Notes: generated by a model not told the origin, from the sequence alone. Positions 38,849 through 48,644 are shown, counted from the first letter of the stretch. The stretch is 64,000 nucleotides of DNA from Pasteurellaceae bacterium (GCA_030527795.1 JAUNAB010000006.1:1-64000), one strand, 5' to 3'. Numbers and translations: made by a program.

Positions 38849-39648
38849 AAAATGGGATAAAAACCGCGGTCTTTTTTTTGCTTGTTTTTTTAGCAACATC
38901 CGTTTTTGCAGCAAATTTTCCTGAACGTTTGCAGCCTTATAGCTATGTGAATGATTATACTCATATATTATCCGCAAATGAAAAAGCACAGCTAGAAAAT
39001 AAATTGGTTCGTTATGGGCAAGAAACAAGTTCGCAAATTGCGGTGGTGTTGGTGCCAAGTACCGATGAATATGCGATTTCAGATTATGCGTTTAGACTTG
39101 GCGATAAATGGGGAATTGGGCGTCAAAAGCTTAATAATGGAGTATTGATGCTTGTGGCTATGTCAGACCGTAAGGTATTTATTGCGGTGGGGCCGGGGTT
39201 AGAAGGCGTCTTGCCCGATGCATTTTTATCACAAGTTATTCGTCATAATATTTTGCCCTATTTTAAACAAGGCAACTATGCACAAGGAATTAGTGATGGT
39301 TTAGATCAAGTTATTGCTGCGAGTAAAGGCGAATTTGATGCTGCTGCACAACAAGAGGATTGGACAGATAAATATATCCCATTGATTATGGTGGTATTAT
39401 TTATTTTATTTGTCCTGTTTGGCGAAATTAGTTGGCGTAGACCTTATGTTAGTCCGACAAATAATCATCAAATGGACGAAATTCTGCGTCAAGCTGCACG
39501 TCGTCGTGGTAATGCGATGGGTTATGGTACGGGGCTTGGCGGACGAAATGATCCATTCCGTGGTGGATCATCGGGCGGATTTGGTGGAGGCTCTGGCGGT
39601 TTTGGGGGCGGAAACTTTGGCGGTGGTGGTGCTGGCGGAAGTTGGTAA
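38845..39648 (+). CDS. TPM-domain membrane protein with Gly-rich tail (YgcG-like)
   Basis: The 267-residue product has a signal peptide (cleavage near VFA, residue 22), a periplasmic TPM domain with VNDYTHILSANEKAQLENKL and a GIGRQKLNNGVLMLVAMSDRKVFIAVG core, one membrane helix (about 172-190), and a C-terminal tail made almost entirely of Gly, Phe and Ser (repeated GGFGGG-type units). That layout is standard for YgcG-like proteins found with LemA. The signal peptide is partly encoded by a repeat core at 38863 (Lys-Thr-Ala-Val-Phe). Confidence 0.87.
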   Translation: MKNGIKTAVFFLLVFLATSVFAANFPERLQPYSYVNDYTHILSANEKAQLENKLVRYGQETSSQIAVVLVPSTDEYAISDYAFRLGDKWGIGRQKLNNGVLMLVAMSDRKVFIAVGPGLEGVLPDAFLSQVIRHNILPYFKQGNYAQGISDGLDQVIAASKGEFDAAAQQEDWTDKYIPLIMVVLFILFVLFGEISWRRPYVSPTNNHQMDEILRQAARRRGNAMGYGTGLGGRNDPFRGGSSGGFGGGSGGFGGGNFGGGGAGGSW

Positions 39649-39738
39649 AATACACCGAATAGGTGAGGGAATTGCCTAGTCAGTTTAGTAGGTTTATGGT
39701 AAAATTAAGCCAATTTTTATTGGAATTAAAGGATAAAT

Positions 39739-40065
39739 ATGGAAACTTTAGATAAAATTAAACAGCAAATTGCGGAAAATCCTATTCTTATTTATATGAA
39801 AGGTTCGCCAAAATTGCCATCTTGTGGATTTTCTGCTCGTGCAGTGGAAGCGTTGATTAATTGCCAAGTGCCATTTGGTTATGTTGATATTTTACAGCAC
39901 GCTGATATTCGTGCAGAATTGCCAAAATATGCAAATTGGCCAACTTTCCCACAATTATGGGTTGAAGGCGAATTAATTGGCGGTTGTGATATTATTTTAG
40001 AAATGATCCAACAAGGCGAGTTGCAGACATTATTAAAAGAAGTGGCTGAACGTCATTCCGCTTAA
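39739..40065 (+). CDS. grxD: Monothiol glutaredoxin Grx4
   Basis: Grx4-type monothiol glutaredoxins carry and transfer [2Fe-2S] clusters. The 108-residue protein has KGSPKLPSCGFSARAVEAL, with the single active-site Cys in CGFS, then NWPTFPQLWVEGELIGGCDII for glutathione binding. Size and motifs are standard. An intrinsic terminator follows. Confidence 0.95.
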   Translation: METLDKIKQQIAENPILIYMKGSPKLPSCGFSARAVEALINCQVPFGYVDILQHADIRAELPKYANWPTFPQLWVEGELIGGCDIILEMIQQGELQTLLKEVAERHSA

Positions 40066-40083
40066 AGTTGTATGAAGTGAAAG

Positions 40084-40106
40084 ACCCTGCTAAGCAGGGT
40101 TTTTCA
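40084..40106 (+). terminator. Intrinsic terminator of grxD
   Basis: ACCCTGC-TAA-GCAGGGT forms a perfect 7-bp GC-rich stem, followed by TTTTC, 18 bp after the grxD stop. Confidence 0.8.
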
Positions 40107-40239
40107 TTGCCGAAACAAAATAGAATTAAGAATTATTTTAATTTTCATTTATTGCCTATTAAATCAGAAGTTATTTTTAATTTGTATCTAAATGATTGAT
40201 TTCTTAGAATAATGTCCCTGTGAATTTTAAATTATTGTT

Positions 40240-41556
40240 ATGACTTTATTAGTTCTTGGTATTAATCATAAAACCGCAAGTATTGCATTGCGTGAGAAAG
40301 TGGCGTTTTCTGATGAAAAACGTCAGCTTGCTTTGCAACAAATTTCACAGCAAGGTTTGGCACAAAGTGCGGTAATTTTGTCAACTTGTAATCGTACTGA
40401 GATCTATTTGCATAATAAGCATATTGCCCCCGATGAAGCAGAAGGTTGGCTTGCTCAAATTATGAATTGGTTTGTACAAATTCATCAACTTCAAACAGAG
40501 CAATTGGCAGATTGCCTTTATACACATTTAAATCAATACAGTGCTCAACATCTGATGCGAGTTGCTTGTGGCTTAGATTCATTAATTCTCGGCGAACCAC
40601 AAATTTTAGGGCAAGTAAAACAAGCATTTCAAATTAGCGAAGAGTATTATCAAGCTAATCAATCCGATAGTGCGATGAGCAGTGAATTATCACGCTTATT
40701 CCAGAAAACCTTTGCGACAGCCAAACGCGTGAGAACGGAAACCCAAATCGGTGAAAGTGCAGTTTCTGTGGCTTATGCGGCTTGCAGTTTAGCACGTCAG
40801 ATTTTTGAGAATTTACGTAGTTTAAAAGTGTTATTAGTTGGTGCGGGGGAAACTATTGAATTGGTTTGCCGTCATTTATTACGCCATAATGTACAGCATA
40901 TTTTAATTGCTAATCGTACTTTGGCACGGGTAGAACAACTGATTAATAAGTTGGAAGTAAGCGATCAAAGCAAGGTTCAAGCGCTAAGTTTAGCCGAATT
41001 GCAATATGGTTTAAATCAAGCAGATATCGTGATTAGTTCTACGGCAAGTCCGACAATATTAATTGATCAACAAATGGCAAAAACTGCCCAACAGAAACGC
41101 CATTATGCACCGCAATTAATGATTGATATTGCGGTGCCACGCGATATTGATGAAGCGGTTGATGAATTAGATGGGGTTTATCATTATACGGTAGATGATT
41201 TACATCATATTATTCAACGTAATCTCAATGAGCGTGAAAAAGCCGCAGAGCAAGCGGAACAGATTATTCAACAAGAATGCCAAGATTTCTTTGAATGGTT
41301 GAAAGTGCATCAGTTTTCGGGATTAATTCGTGATTATCGGGATAATGCGGAAAAAACACGTCAAGCGTTGTTAGAAAAAGCGATTCAAAGTGTGCAACAA
41401 GGCGAGAATGTAGAACAAATTTTACAAGAACTCAGTTATAAATTAATGAATAAGTTAATTCATCCGCCAACCCAAGCAATGCAGCAAATGGTTAAAATTG
41501 GCGATGCGACTGGGCTGCGAAGTTTTTCAACGGTATTGAAAATTAAGGAAAAATAA
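40240..41556 (+). CDS. hemA: Glutamyl-tRNA reductase
   Basis: HemA reduces glutamyl-tRNA to glutamate semialdehyde, the first step of C5 haem synthesis. The 438-residue protein has the catalytic Cys in [11 protein letters not shown], the [19 protein letters not shown] motif, an NAD(P) fold ([12 protein letters not shown]), [12 protein letters not shown], and the C-terminal helical dimerisation domain. In many bacteria it is limited by feedback proteolysis; no direct sign here. One Haemophilus-type AAGTGCGGT lies in the gene at 40365. Confidence 0.96.
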   Translation: MTLLVLGINHKTASIALREKVAFSDEKRQLALQQISQQGLAQSAVILSTCNRTEIYLHNKHIAPDEAEGWLAQIMNWFVQIHQLQTEQLADCLYTHLNQYSAQHLMRVACGLDSLILGEPQILGQVKQAFQISEEYYQANQSDSAMSSELSRLFQKTFATAKRVRTETQIGESAVSVAYAACSLARQIFENLRSLKVLLVGAGETIELVCRHLLRHNVQHILIANRTLARVEQLINKLEVSDQSKVQALSLAELQYGLNQADIVISSTASPTILIDQQMAKTAQQKRHYAPQLMIDIAVPRDIDEAVDELDGVYHYTVDDLHHIIQRNLNEREKAAEQAEQIIQQECQDFFEWLKVHQFSGLIRDYRDNAEKTRQALLEKAIQSVQQGENVEQILQELSYKLMNKLIHPPTQAMQQMVKIGDATGLRSFSTVLKIKEK

Positions 41557-41583
41557 AATGGCACGGTAATGTGCCATTTTTAT
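41557..41583. terminator. Bidirectional terminator between hemA and nagK
   Basis: ATGGCAC and GTGCCAT form a 7-bp stem around GGTAAT, flanked by AAAATAAA on the left and TTTTTATT on the right, so it can stop transcripts from both convergent genes. Confidence 0.75.
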
Positions 41584-41586
41584 TGA

Positions 41587-42501
41587 TTATTTTTCTAGGA
41601 ATAAAGCGGCTGCACCACGAGTACCGCCTGAATCGCCAAAGCGTGCTTTTTTTATCGGTGGTACTTTTGCACTACGCATTAGGCGAGCAGGCAAGGCTTT
41701 TGGCAACGCATCATACAAATAATCAAAATTGGATAATCCTCCGCCTAGAATAATGGCGTGCGGATCAAATGCGGTGATAATATTGCCTAAGCAGATTGCG
41801 GTTAATTGGACGAACAGATCCACGAATTGCAATGCACTTTCTTCGCCTGCATAAAAGTTTTCAATAATTTGTTTGGCGCTGAGTTTTCGTCCTTCTAAAT
41901 CTTGGTATAACATTTCAAATCCGCGACCAGACAAGTAATTATCCAAACAACCTTGATTGCCACAGCCACAAGGATAAATTGGTGCGTTATCCCAGCCGAG
42001 AAGTTTTAATGCGTGATAATTTAGTTGGATATGCCCTAATTCGCCTGCCATTCCGACTTGCCCTGAATAGACTTTACCATTGATGATTAACCCGCCACCA
42101 AAGCCTGTGCCTAAAATTAGCCCTAGTACAGAGGGATAATGTTGATTTTCTTCAGCCCAAGCTTCGGATAGGGCAAAGCAGTTTGCATCATTTTCCGCAC
42201 GAACTTCACGCCCTAAACGTGCGCTTAAATCCGTTAGAATCGGGCGGTTATCGGCAACGCGAATATTGGTAATTTCTGCGATGCCTGTTTCTTGATTGAC
42301 AAAGCCTGGTAATCCCAATCCTACGCTTCCTTGGCAACCAAATTTTTGATCGGCTTTATTGACTAATTCAACGATAGTATCAAGCCATTGTTGATAGCTT
42401 TCTTTGGGCGTTTCAACACGTTCGCTATATTGCTTTTCTAATTTTTTGTTAAAAACGGCGAGTTCTATTTTTGTCCCGCCAATATCAAAACCATATAACA
42501 T
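41587..42501 (-). CDS. nagK: N-acetyl-D-glucosamine kinase (ROK family)
   Basis: NagK phosphorylates GlcNAc released in murein recycling. The 304-residue product begins [17 protein letters not shown] (ATP site), has the sugar-binding [13 protein letters not shown], the [13 protein letters not shown] motif, the Cys-rich zinc site [17 protein letters not shown], and [11 protein letters not shown]. The frame opens 24 bp earlier, but the ATG at 42501 has AAAAGGAAGG before it. It lies downstream of pgpB in the minus direction, across a single repeat copy. Confidence 0.93.
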   Translation of the reverse strand: MLYGFDIGGTKIELAVFNKKLEKQYSERVETPKESYQQWLDTIVELVNKADQKFGCQGSVGLGLPGFVNQETGIAEITNIRVADNRPILTDLSARLGREVRAENDANCFALSEAWAEENQHYPSVLGLILGTGFGGGLIINGKVYSGQVGMAGELGHIQLNYHALKLLGWDNAPIYPCGCGNQGCLDNYLSGRGFEMLYQDLEGRKLSAKQIIENFYAGEESALQFVDLFVQLTAICLGNIITAFDPHAIILGGGLSNFDYLYDALPKALPARLMRSAKVPPIKKARFGDSGGTRGAAALFLEK

Positions 42502-42546
42502 AGACCTTCCTTTTGTTAAATTCAAATAGCATTAAAAAACACAGGA

Positions 42547-42563
42547 TTTTTTGACCGCGGTTT
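42547..42563. repeat. Single uptake-signal-like copy between pgpB and nagK
   Basis: Core 42554-42561 in the context TTTTTTGACCGCGGTTTT, next to the pgpB stop. No inverted partner, so pgpB and nagK may still be cotranscribed. Confidence 0.65.
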
Positions 42564-43291
42564 TAGGCTTTAAACCAGCCTTTTTTCTGTAAAAAGGTAA
42601 AGATTGCCCAATGAATTGGTAATGCGATTAAGCAACTAGTAAAGACATCAATTGGATAATGCATACCTAAACGTAAACGGCTAATTAAAAGTAATATTGC
42701 CCAAATGCCGATAACGACAGTCAACACACGTCCTGTTGTTTTACGGTTACGATAAAGTTGACTAAATCCAACAACCAGAAATAACCAACTTGCAGAAAAC
42801 ATTGCGTGACCCGATGGGAAAGAATAGCCCGTTTCGTGAGTACGGTGTAAAATTAACCAATTTGGAGTATCGATATTTGCATAAAATTGTTGTATTAATA
42901 ACGCACGTTGTTTGCGGTCTTGATGATAAAAATAATCAATCGCTTGGCTCGGATTGTCTTGCGTATCAGCCATTGCCACAATATAAGGACGCGGTTCAGC
43001 ATAGACGATTTTCAACCCTGTTTTAATCCCTTGAGTTACTACCATTGACGCAATCATCACCGCAACGGCAAGTCCCCATTGTTTAGGTTGACGAATTAAG
43101 CCATAACATAGGCAGCCAAAGATCACACAAGTGATCAACGCATAAGGCGTGCTGCCTGTTTCCGTTAAAAAGTATAAAAAATGATCGAATGCACCAAGAT
43201 TTGCATCGCCTTGCCAATGGTAGTTAAAAATCCACGCAAAAAGTGGTACAAGACAGAGTAACAACGTATATAATAAAAAGCGTTTAAACAT
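42563..43291 (-). CDS. pgpB: PAP2-family phosphatidylglycerophosphatase B
   Basis: PgpB dephosphorylates phosphatidylglycerophosphate and undecaprenyl pyrophosphate. The 242-residue integral membrane protein carries the three PAP2 phosphatase signatures: KIVYAEPRPY, the PSGHAMF motif with catalytic His, and SRLRLGMHYPIDV with the second His. It has about six membrane helices. It is divergent from ribA. Confidence 0.92.
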   Translation of the reverse strand: MFKRFLLYTLLLCLVPLFAWIFNYHWQGDANLGAFDHFLYFLTETGSTPYALITCVIFGCLCYGLIRQPKQWGLAVAVMIASMVVTQGIKTGLKIVYAEPRPYIVAMADTQDNPSQAIDYFYHQDRKQRALLIQQFYANIDTPNWLILHRTHETGYSFPSGHAMFSASWLFLVVGFSQLYRNRKTTGRVLTVVIGIWAILLLISRLRLGMHYPIDVFTSCLIALPIHWAIFTFLQKKGWFKA

Positions 43292-43349
43292 AAATTTTTC
43301 CTAAGATAGCTGAAAGCGTTATTTTAGCATAAAAGCAAGGATTTCTGAT

Positions 43350-44000
43350 ATGAGTAAAATTGAATTAGTCGCACAAGCCAATTTACCAACTGAGTTTGGC
43401 GAATTTAAAATGGTAGGATTTGAATTTCCTGACACGAAAAAAGAACACGTTGCGTTAGTGATGGGAACGGTGGATGACGGTGATCCTGTGTTGGCACGTA
43501 TTCATTCCGAATGCTTAACGGGTGATGCGTTGCATAGTTTAAAATGCGATTGTGGCTTTCAATTAAGTGCAGCACTCCGCCAAATTAGCCAAGAAGGGCG
43601 GGGAATTTTGATTTATCATCGTGAAGAAGGACGGGGCATTGGGTTGATTAATAAAATTCGTGCTTACGGGTTGCAAGATCAAGGAATGGACACCATTGAA
43701 GCCAATCTTGCGTTAGGTTTTGCCGCGGATGAGCGTAATTTTGACGTCTGTGCCGATATTTTTACATTATTAGGTGTGAACCAAGTGCGTTTGCTGACGA
43801 ATAATCCTAATAAAATTGAAACAATGCGTCAAGAGGGGATCAATGTGGTTGAGCGAGTGCCATTGAACGTAGGGGAAAATCGTTACAATACGCAATATTT
43901 GGACACAAAAGCGAAGAAAATGGGGCATTATATTGTGCATAACAATGAAAAATATCTACTTGATTGCCCACATTGCCAATCAGAAATTCCACTCAAATAG
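43350..44000 (+). CDS. ribA: GTP cyclohydrolase II
   Basis: RibA opens GTP to start riboflavin synthesis. The 216-residue protein has the zinc site [18 protein letters not shown] (three cysteines), the [11 protein letters not shown] motif, and the RLLTNNPNK and [14 protein letters not shown] segments. It is the stand-alone enzyme without a RibB domain. A repeat-pair terminator follows. No riboswitch is seen in the short upstream gap. Confidence 0.96.
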   Translation: MSKIELVAQANLPTEFGEFKMVGFEFPDTKKEHVALVMGTVDDGDPVLARIHSECLTGDALHSLKCDCGFQLSAALRQISQEGRGILIYHREEGRGIGLINKIRAYGLQDQGMDTIEANLALGFAADERNFDVCADIFTLLGVNQVRLLTNNPNKIETMRQEGINVVERVPLNVGENRYNTQYLDTKAKKMGHYIVHNNEKYLLDCPHCQSEIPLK

Positions 44001-44002
44001 CC

Positions 44003-44047
44003 AAAAACCGCGGTCAAAAATTTGAGCGTTTTTTGACCGTGGTTTTT
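44003..44047 (+). terminator. Repeat-pair terminator after ribA, G-U tolerant
   Basis: The core at 44007-44014 faces a copy with one change (GACCGTGG, about 44035-44042) that can still pair through a G-U in RNA. The stem is followed by TTTTTTAT. The hairpin is also placed to stop the broken minus-strand gene that ends at 44063. Confidence 0.7.
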
Positions 44048-44062
44048 TATCCATTTAATGAG

Positions 44063-44443
44063 TTAGGCTTCAGCTTTTTCAAAAATAGCTTTTGCCACAA
44101 AAACAGCATTAAGCACTTTAGGGAACCCTAAATAAGGGATACAGTGAATAAACGTTTCAATAATTTTTTCACGGGACAGTCCAACATTTAATGCCGCGTG
44201 TATGTGTACGTCAAGTTGTTTTTCACAACCGCCTTGTGCCGTCAGGCTTGCGAGCGTGATTAATTCACGTTCTTGCAGATTAAGTACTGGGCGGCTATAA
44301 ATATCGCCAGCGAATGCAACGATATATTTACCAAGATCTGGTGCAATATTTTCAAGCTAAGACATCACATTTTCTCCCGATACGCCATCAACTTCTATAA
44401 GTTTTTTTAATCCTTTTTCTAATAAATCTTGATTAGTTAACAT
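44063..44443 (-). pseudogene. Carboxymuconolactone decarboxylase family gene with an amber stop
   Basis: From ATG 44443 (AAGGAC upstream) the frame encodes about 126 residues of a carboxymuconolactone decarboxylase/AhpD-like protein. It reads MLTNQDLLEKGLKKLIEVDG, then after the break NIAPDLGKYIVAFAGDI, ELITLASLTAQGGCEKQLDVHIHAALN, and a C-terminal VFVAKAIFEKAEA. An in-frame TAG at 44357-44359 splits it at residue 29. AhpD-like proteins use a CxxC redox pair; here I see one Cys in GGCEKQ. Its neighbour and presumed regulator is also broken. Confidence 0.75.
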
Positions 44444-44486
44444 AATACTTGTCCTTATTGTTTAAATTATGCAAAATTGCAAGAGA

Positions 44487-44517
44487 AAGATAAGCTATGG
44501 AGTGAACTCCAAGTCAA
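44487..44517 (-). promoter_or_regulatory. MerR-type promoter with 19-bp spacer and dyad
   Basis: On the minus strand, -35 TTGACT (44512-44517) and -10 TATCTT (44487-44492) are separated by 19 bp, the long spacing typical of MerR-activated promoters. The spacer contains the dyad GGAGT-N2-ACTCC (44499-44510). It would drive the decarboxylase-like gene and be bound by the MerR-type protein encoded divergently. Confidence 0.65.
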
Positions 44518-44526
44518 GAGGTTTTT

Positions 44527-44878
44527 ATGAAAATTCAAGAGTTTTCTCAATTAATTGGGCTAACATCAGATACATTACGTTATTACGAAAAAGAAGGTTT
44601 AGTTAAGCCTGTGCGTGATGCAAGTGGGCATCGTGATTATTCTGAGCAAGATATTGAATGGGTAAAAATGATTCTGAGATTAAAAGAAACGCGTATGCCG
44701 ATTGAGAAAATTAAACGCTATGCCTGAATTGCGTTATTTAGGTGATAAAACCTTTGAAGAACGTTATCATCTATTATTGGCACATCAAAAAGAACTCGCA
44801 ACTTTACAAGATAGATTAATGTCACATCAAGTGTATTTGCAACATAAAATCGCATTTTATCAAGATAAATTGAAATGA
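44527..44878 (+). pseudogene. Frameshifted MerR-family regulator
   Basis: The first frame (44527-44727) encodes a complete MerR winged helix: IQEFSQLIGLTSDTLRYYEKEGLVKP and the wing, up to IEKIKRYA, then TGA. The +1 frame continues ELRYLGDKTFEERYHLLLAHQKELATLQ, the dimerisation coiled coil, to TGA at 44878. One extra T near 44725 explains the break; repair would give about 117 residues, normal for this subfamily. A truncated 66-residue protein would lack the dimer helix. Confidence 0.8.
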
Positions 44879-44882
44879 ATTG

Positions 44883-44908
44883 AAAACAGACCACGCAAAT
44901 ACGCGGTC
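44883..44908 (-). terminator. Intrinsic terminator after scrB
   Basis: On the minus strand GACCGCG pairs with CGTGGTC (one G-U) around TATTTG and is followed by TGTTTTC, 10 bp after the scrB stop. Confidence 0.65.
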
Positions 44909-44917
44909 TAGGTTGTA

Positions 44918-46363
44918 TTATTTGATTGTAATCGGAGTTGGGTAAGCGATGTGAGCGATTATTTCACGATCCGCACTAAATTGATTGGTGCGTTGTGGAA
45001 TAAAAAAGCGTGAAGTCATTGCTTTTTCGCCTTGATTGATAAAAATTTCAACAATCGAGCGATCAAAGAAAATTTCAATTTGTTGTAGATTTTCAATGTG
45101 GCAATGGCGTTGCTGACCAAAATCTCGCATTAATTCGGTTTGTTCTGTATGTTCACGAACAAGGGTAAGGCGATTATTTGCGTAGTGTAAACTTAATTTT
45201 TGCCCTTGAGCATTGGTAAAGAAATCAATGCTAAATGCTTGATTATTCACATCAAATTTAATATAGGCTTGATCAAGCTGTTCAATTTGTATTTGTTGCC
45301 CTTGAACAGTTTGTTCATTTTGCAAATTCGCATAAATTTCATTGATTGGGCGTTGGTAAATTTTACCCTGTACTACGCGTAATTCGCGTGGCATCGTGAG
45401 CATTGAATGCCATTTGTATTGATCCGTTGGATAGGTTAAATCAGGTAGTCCACACCAACCAAATAAAATGGTTCGATCCTTAACGTTGGCAAAGGTTTGT
45501 GGCGCGTAGAAATCAAAGCCTTGATCGAGCTCGGCAATTTGCGTACTGTTGAAGGTTAAGCTGTCTAAGTTGCCTAATGCGTAGGTGGCGTGGTAATTAT
45601 TTTGGAATTGCTCTGTTTCACGAGCTTTGCCTTGTGGCGACCAGATGAAAAGATCTTGACCGTTGATTTGCAAGAGATCGGGACATTCCCACATAAACAC
45701 ATTGGCGTTATTGAAATTAGGTAAGGTTAACTCGCCTAATAATCTTGGTGTATCATCAAGATTATCCATTTCAAAAACTAACGCAGTGCCAGTTAAATTG
45801 TTACGCTGTGCACCACAAATAAAGCGAATTTTTCCGTCCGCGGTAAAATAAGGTTTTGGATCACGGAAGTGTTCAGTGTAGCCTTCAGGTGCAGATTCAA
45901 GTAACGGACGCTTGCTTAACAATTTTCCACGTTTATCAAAAATGGCGAGATTTTGATAGGGAACACGTTGATTATCTGTGGCTCTACGTGTGTTGCCTGT
46001 GTAGAACGCTGCGATGTTATCGCCAACTAATAATGCGCCACCAGAATAACAACCGTGGCTTTCAAATAATTCATCGGGGATTAAATTATCCGCGGATTGA
46101 TAATCTTGGAAATCACGGGTTATCAAGTGCTGCCAATGTTTCATTCCGTGTAGGGCATCAAAGGGAAACCATTGATAAAAAAGATGAAATTTTTCGCCAT
46201 CAAAAATTAGTCCATTGGGGTCATTGAGTAAACCTGTCGGCGGAGCAATATGATAAACGGGGCGATAATCTTGATCTTGGGCGACGATGGTTTGAATTTG
46301 GTGCAATTCATTGGGCGTAGCAGCGAGAATACTTTTGTATTTTCCATTATTAAAAACGAGCAT
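44918..46363 (-). CDS. scrB: Sucrose-6-phosphate hydrolase (GH32)
   Basis: ScrB splits sucrose-6-phosphate, the product of PTS uptake, into glucose-6-phosphate and fructose. The 481-residue GH32 enzyme shows the nucleophile in PTGLLNDPNGLIFD, FRDPKPYF (transition-state Asp), and the acid/base Glu in FMWECPDLL, followed by a C-terminal beta-sandwich. It lies downstream of the fructokinase gene. No sucrose PTS gene (scrA) or LacI-type repressor (scrR) is in the window next to it. Confidence 0.93.
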   Translation of the reverse strand: MLVFNNGKYKSILAATPNELHQIQTIVAQDQDYRPVYHIAPPTGLLNDPNGLIFDGEKFHLFYQWFPFDALHGMKHWQHLITRDFQDYQSADNLIPDELFESHGCYSGGALLVGDNIAAFYTGNTRRATDNQRVPYQNLAIFDKRGKLLSKRPLLESAPEGYTEHFRDPKPYFTADGKIRFICGAQRNNLTGTALVFEMDNLDDTPRLLGELTLPNFNNANVFMWECPDLLQINGQDLFIWSPQGKARETEQFQNNYHATYALGNLDSLTFNSTQIAELDQGFDFYAPQTFANVKDRTILFGWCGLPDLTYPTDQYKWHSMLTMPRELRVVQGKIYQRPINEIYANLQNEQTVQGQQIQIEQLDQAYIKFDVNNQAFSIDFFTNAQGQKLSLHYANNRLTLVREHTEQTELMRDFGQQRHCHIENLQQIEIFFDRSIVEIFINQGEKAMTSRFFIPQRTNQFSADREIIAHIAYPTPITIK

Positions 46364-46394
46364 AACTTCTCCGACGATAAAGATAAATGGAAGG

Positions 46395-46424
46395 ACTGTT
46401 CCTTACTGAAAAATAAGGAACAGT
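46395..46424 (-). other. Perfect 11-bp hairpin between scrK and scrB
   Basis: ACTGTTCCTTA (46395-46405) is exactly inverted at 46414-46424 with an 8-nt loop. On the minus strand no T-run follows, so it is more likely an intercistronic mRNA structure than a terminator. Confidence 0.5.
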
Positions 46425-46430
46425 GCGAGA

Positions 46431-47357
46431 TTAGCTTGCTAAAAATTCAGCTAGTTGGGCTTGATTTGGTAGTGCAGACATTGCCCCTTTGGCAGTCGTT
46501 GCTAATGCTCCAACGGCATTGGCTTGGCGGATGATACGTTGTAATTGCGTATTATCTTGCCAGTTTGGTGTGGTCGCCAGTGCAGATAATAGTCCACTTA
46601 CGAATGCATCGCCTGCACCTGTGGTATCAACAGGTTGTAAGGCTTTACCGGCGATAATGCTAGATTGCCCATTTAAGTGATACCACGCTCCTAATGCTCC
46701 TAATGTCACAATCACGAGCTTATTTGGGTACATTGTGCTGATTTTTTCACTGGCTTGTTCAAGCGAGTGGGTGTCTGTGAGTAGCATTAATTCTTCTTCA
46801 GAGAATTTTAGAATATCGGCTAAAGCAACCGCTTGCATTACCACGTCTTTCATTTCAGCTTGGCTTGCCCATAAACTTTCACGCAAGTTTGGATCAAAAG
46901 ACACAAATCCGCCCGCTTGTTTAATTGAACGCATTGCTTGGAATGTGGCATCACGAGTAGGTTGATTGATTAATGCGATAGAGCAACAATGCAACCATTC
47001 CCCTTGTTGAAATGAAGGTAAATCAGCAGTGGTTAAAAATTGGTCTGCACTTGGGTTGACCATAAAGGTGAAGCTACGTTCACCATTGTTTAATCCAACC
47101 ACCACTGTTGAGGTGCGATGTTCGGGATCGAGCGTCATATAATCGGTATTAACCTTTTCTTGTTGCAAGGTTTCACGCATAAATTCGCCTATTGGGTCTT
47201 GTCCTGCACGCCCGATAAACGCACTAGGTACGCCTAAGCGGGATACGCCAACGGCAACATTGGCTGGTGCACCGCCAGCACAGCGTAAATAGTGGTGTTC
47301 GCCATCAGGGATTAAATCCACAACAACATCGCCAAGCACCCAAATTTTATGTGTCAT
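46431..47357 (-). CDS. scrK: Fructokinase (PfkB family)
   Basis: ScrK phosphorylates fructose freed by ScrB. The 308-residue PfkB-family kinase begins with VLGDVVVDLIPDG and the CAGGAPANVAVG sugar-binding motif, and has the catalytic DTTGAGDAFVSGLL signature near residue 245. It sits 67 bp upstream of scrB in the same direction, forming a scrK-scrB unit for sucrose use. Confidence 0.93.
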   Translation of the reverse strand: MTHKIWVLGDVVVDLIPDGEHHYLRCAGGAPANVAVGVSRLGVPSAFIGRAGQDPIGEFMRETLQQEKVNTDYMTLDPEHRTSTVVVGLNNGERSFTFMVNPSADQFLTTADLPSFQQGEWLHCCSIALINQPTRDATFQAMRSIKQAGGFVSFDPNLRESLWASQAEMKDVVMQAVALADILKFSEEELMLLTDTHSLEQASEKISTMYPNKLVIVTLGALGAWYHLNGQSSIIAGKALQPVDTTGAGDAFVSGLLSALATTPNWQDNTQLQRIIRQANAVGALATTAKGAMSALPNQAQLAEFLAS

Positions 47358-47392
47358 TTTGCTTTTCCTTTAAAAATTTTTAAAAATTCAAT

Positions 47393-47454
47393 CGTTTTTT
47401 TGACCGCGGTTTTTAGCGATAAATGTTTAGCCAATTTACCGCGGTCAAAATTTT
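47393..47454. repeat. Two outward-facing uptake-signal-like copies between tyrS and scrK
   Basis: Cores at 47403-47410 and 47438-47445 are inverted but with their A/T tails outward, opposite to the usual pairs. The arms (TTTTGACCGCGGT and ACCGCGGTCAAAA) can still pair, helped by the palindromic core. No T-run follows on the minus strand, so a terminator role for tyrS is doubtful. Confidence 0.6.
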
Positions 47455-47456
47455 GA

Positions 47457-48644
47457 TTATTTTATGTTTACGCGTGCAAATTTGCGTTTACCAACTTGAT
47501 AAACCGCGGTAGAGGCACTGATGATTTGTTTCGCATCATCCACTTTTTCGCCATCAATTTTTACGCCGCCTTGGTTTACCATACGAATAGCATCGGATGT
47601 TGAATTCACTAATCCTGCCTCTTTGAGCAAATTAGCTAAGCCCATTTCGCCAGTAAATGTAAATTCTGGCATTTCATCGGGTATTGCCCCTTTTTGGAAG
47701 CGATTGATAAATTCTTGTTCCGCACTTTCCGAATCTGCTGGAGTATAGAAACGAGCGATAAGCTCTTTCGCAAGGAGAATTTTGATATCACGAGGATTGC
47801 GTCCATTTTCAACGTCTTGTTTAAACTGAGCGATTTCACTTAATGGACGGAATGAAAGGAGGTCATACCAATCCCACATTAATTCATCAGAAATGGACAT
47901 CACTTTACCAAACATTTCTGTTGGCGATTCCGTGACACCAATATAGTTGCCAAGGGATTTAGACATTTTTTTCTCGCCGTCTAGCCCAACTAATAATGGC
48001 ATCGTGATCGCAACCTGTTGAGCTTGACCTGCAGATTTTTGTAATTCACGTCCCATTAATAAGTTAAAGGTTTGATCTGTACCGCCGAGTTCTACATCGG
48101 CTTGTAATGCCACAGAGTCGTGCCCTTGTAATAATGGATAAATAAATTCGTGAATAGCAATAGGCTGATTATTGCTAAAACGCTTCTTGAAATCATCCCG
48201 TTCGAGCATACGTGCAACGGTATAATTTGAAGCTAAGCGGATCATCCCTTCTGCACCCAGTTGGCCTAACCATTCAGAATTAAATACAACCTTGGTTTTT
48301 TGTGGATCAAGAATTTTGAAAATTTGTTCTTTATAACTTTCTGCATTACGCAATACATCTTCACGGGTAAGTGGCGGACGAGTCGTGTTTTTACCTGATG
48401 GATCGCCAACCATTCCAGTAAAATCACCGATTAGGAAATAAACTTCGTGCCCTAGATTTTGGAATTGGCGTAATTTGTTTAGCACTACGGTATGGCCTAA
48501 ATGAATATCAGGCGCCGTAGGATCTGCACCTAATTTCACGCGTAATGGGCGGTTTTGTTTGAGTTTTTCAATCAGATCTTGTTCTGAAAAAATCTGATCA
48601 ACCCCACGTTTTAGTTCTGCAAGAACATTGTTCATATCCGTCAT
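47457..48644 (-). CDS. tyrS: Tyrosine-tRNA ligase
   Basis: TyrRS charges tRNA-Tyr. The 395-residue class I synthetase has the HIGH-like box in [12 protein letters not shown], the tyrosine-binding region with [13 protein letters not shown], the KMSKS box in [13 protein letters not shown], and a C-terminal S4 RNA-binding domain (ADAIRMV-like [15 protein letters not shown]). The core at 47503 encodes Thr-Ala-Val near the C terminus. The start has GAAGG upstream; a second Met at codon 4 is possible. Confidence 0.96.
   Translation of the reverse strand: MTDMNNVLAELKRGVDQIFSEQDLIEKLKQNRPLRVKLGADPTAPDIHLGHTVVLNKLRQFQNLGHEVYFLIGDFTGMVGDPSGKNTTRPPLTREDVLRNAESYKEQIFKILDPQKTKVVFNSEWLGQLGAEGMIRLASNYTVARMLERDDFKKRFSNNQPIAIHEFIYPLLQGHDSVALQADVELGGTDQTFNLLMGRELQKSAGQAQQVAITMPLLVGLDGEKKMSKSLGNYIGVTESPTEMFGKVMSISDELMWDWYDLLSFRPLSEIAQFKQDVENGRNPRDIKILLAKELIARFYTPADSESAEQEFINRFQKGAIPDEMPEFTFTGEMGLANLLKEAGLVNSTSDAIRMVNQGGVKIDGEKVDDAKQIISASTAVYQVGKRKFARVNIK

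Noticed and set aside
40365..40373. Haemophilus-type AAGTGCGGT in hemA
   Set aside because: A single copy in the window is compatible with chance or common ancestry and does not define the uptake dialect here.
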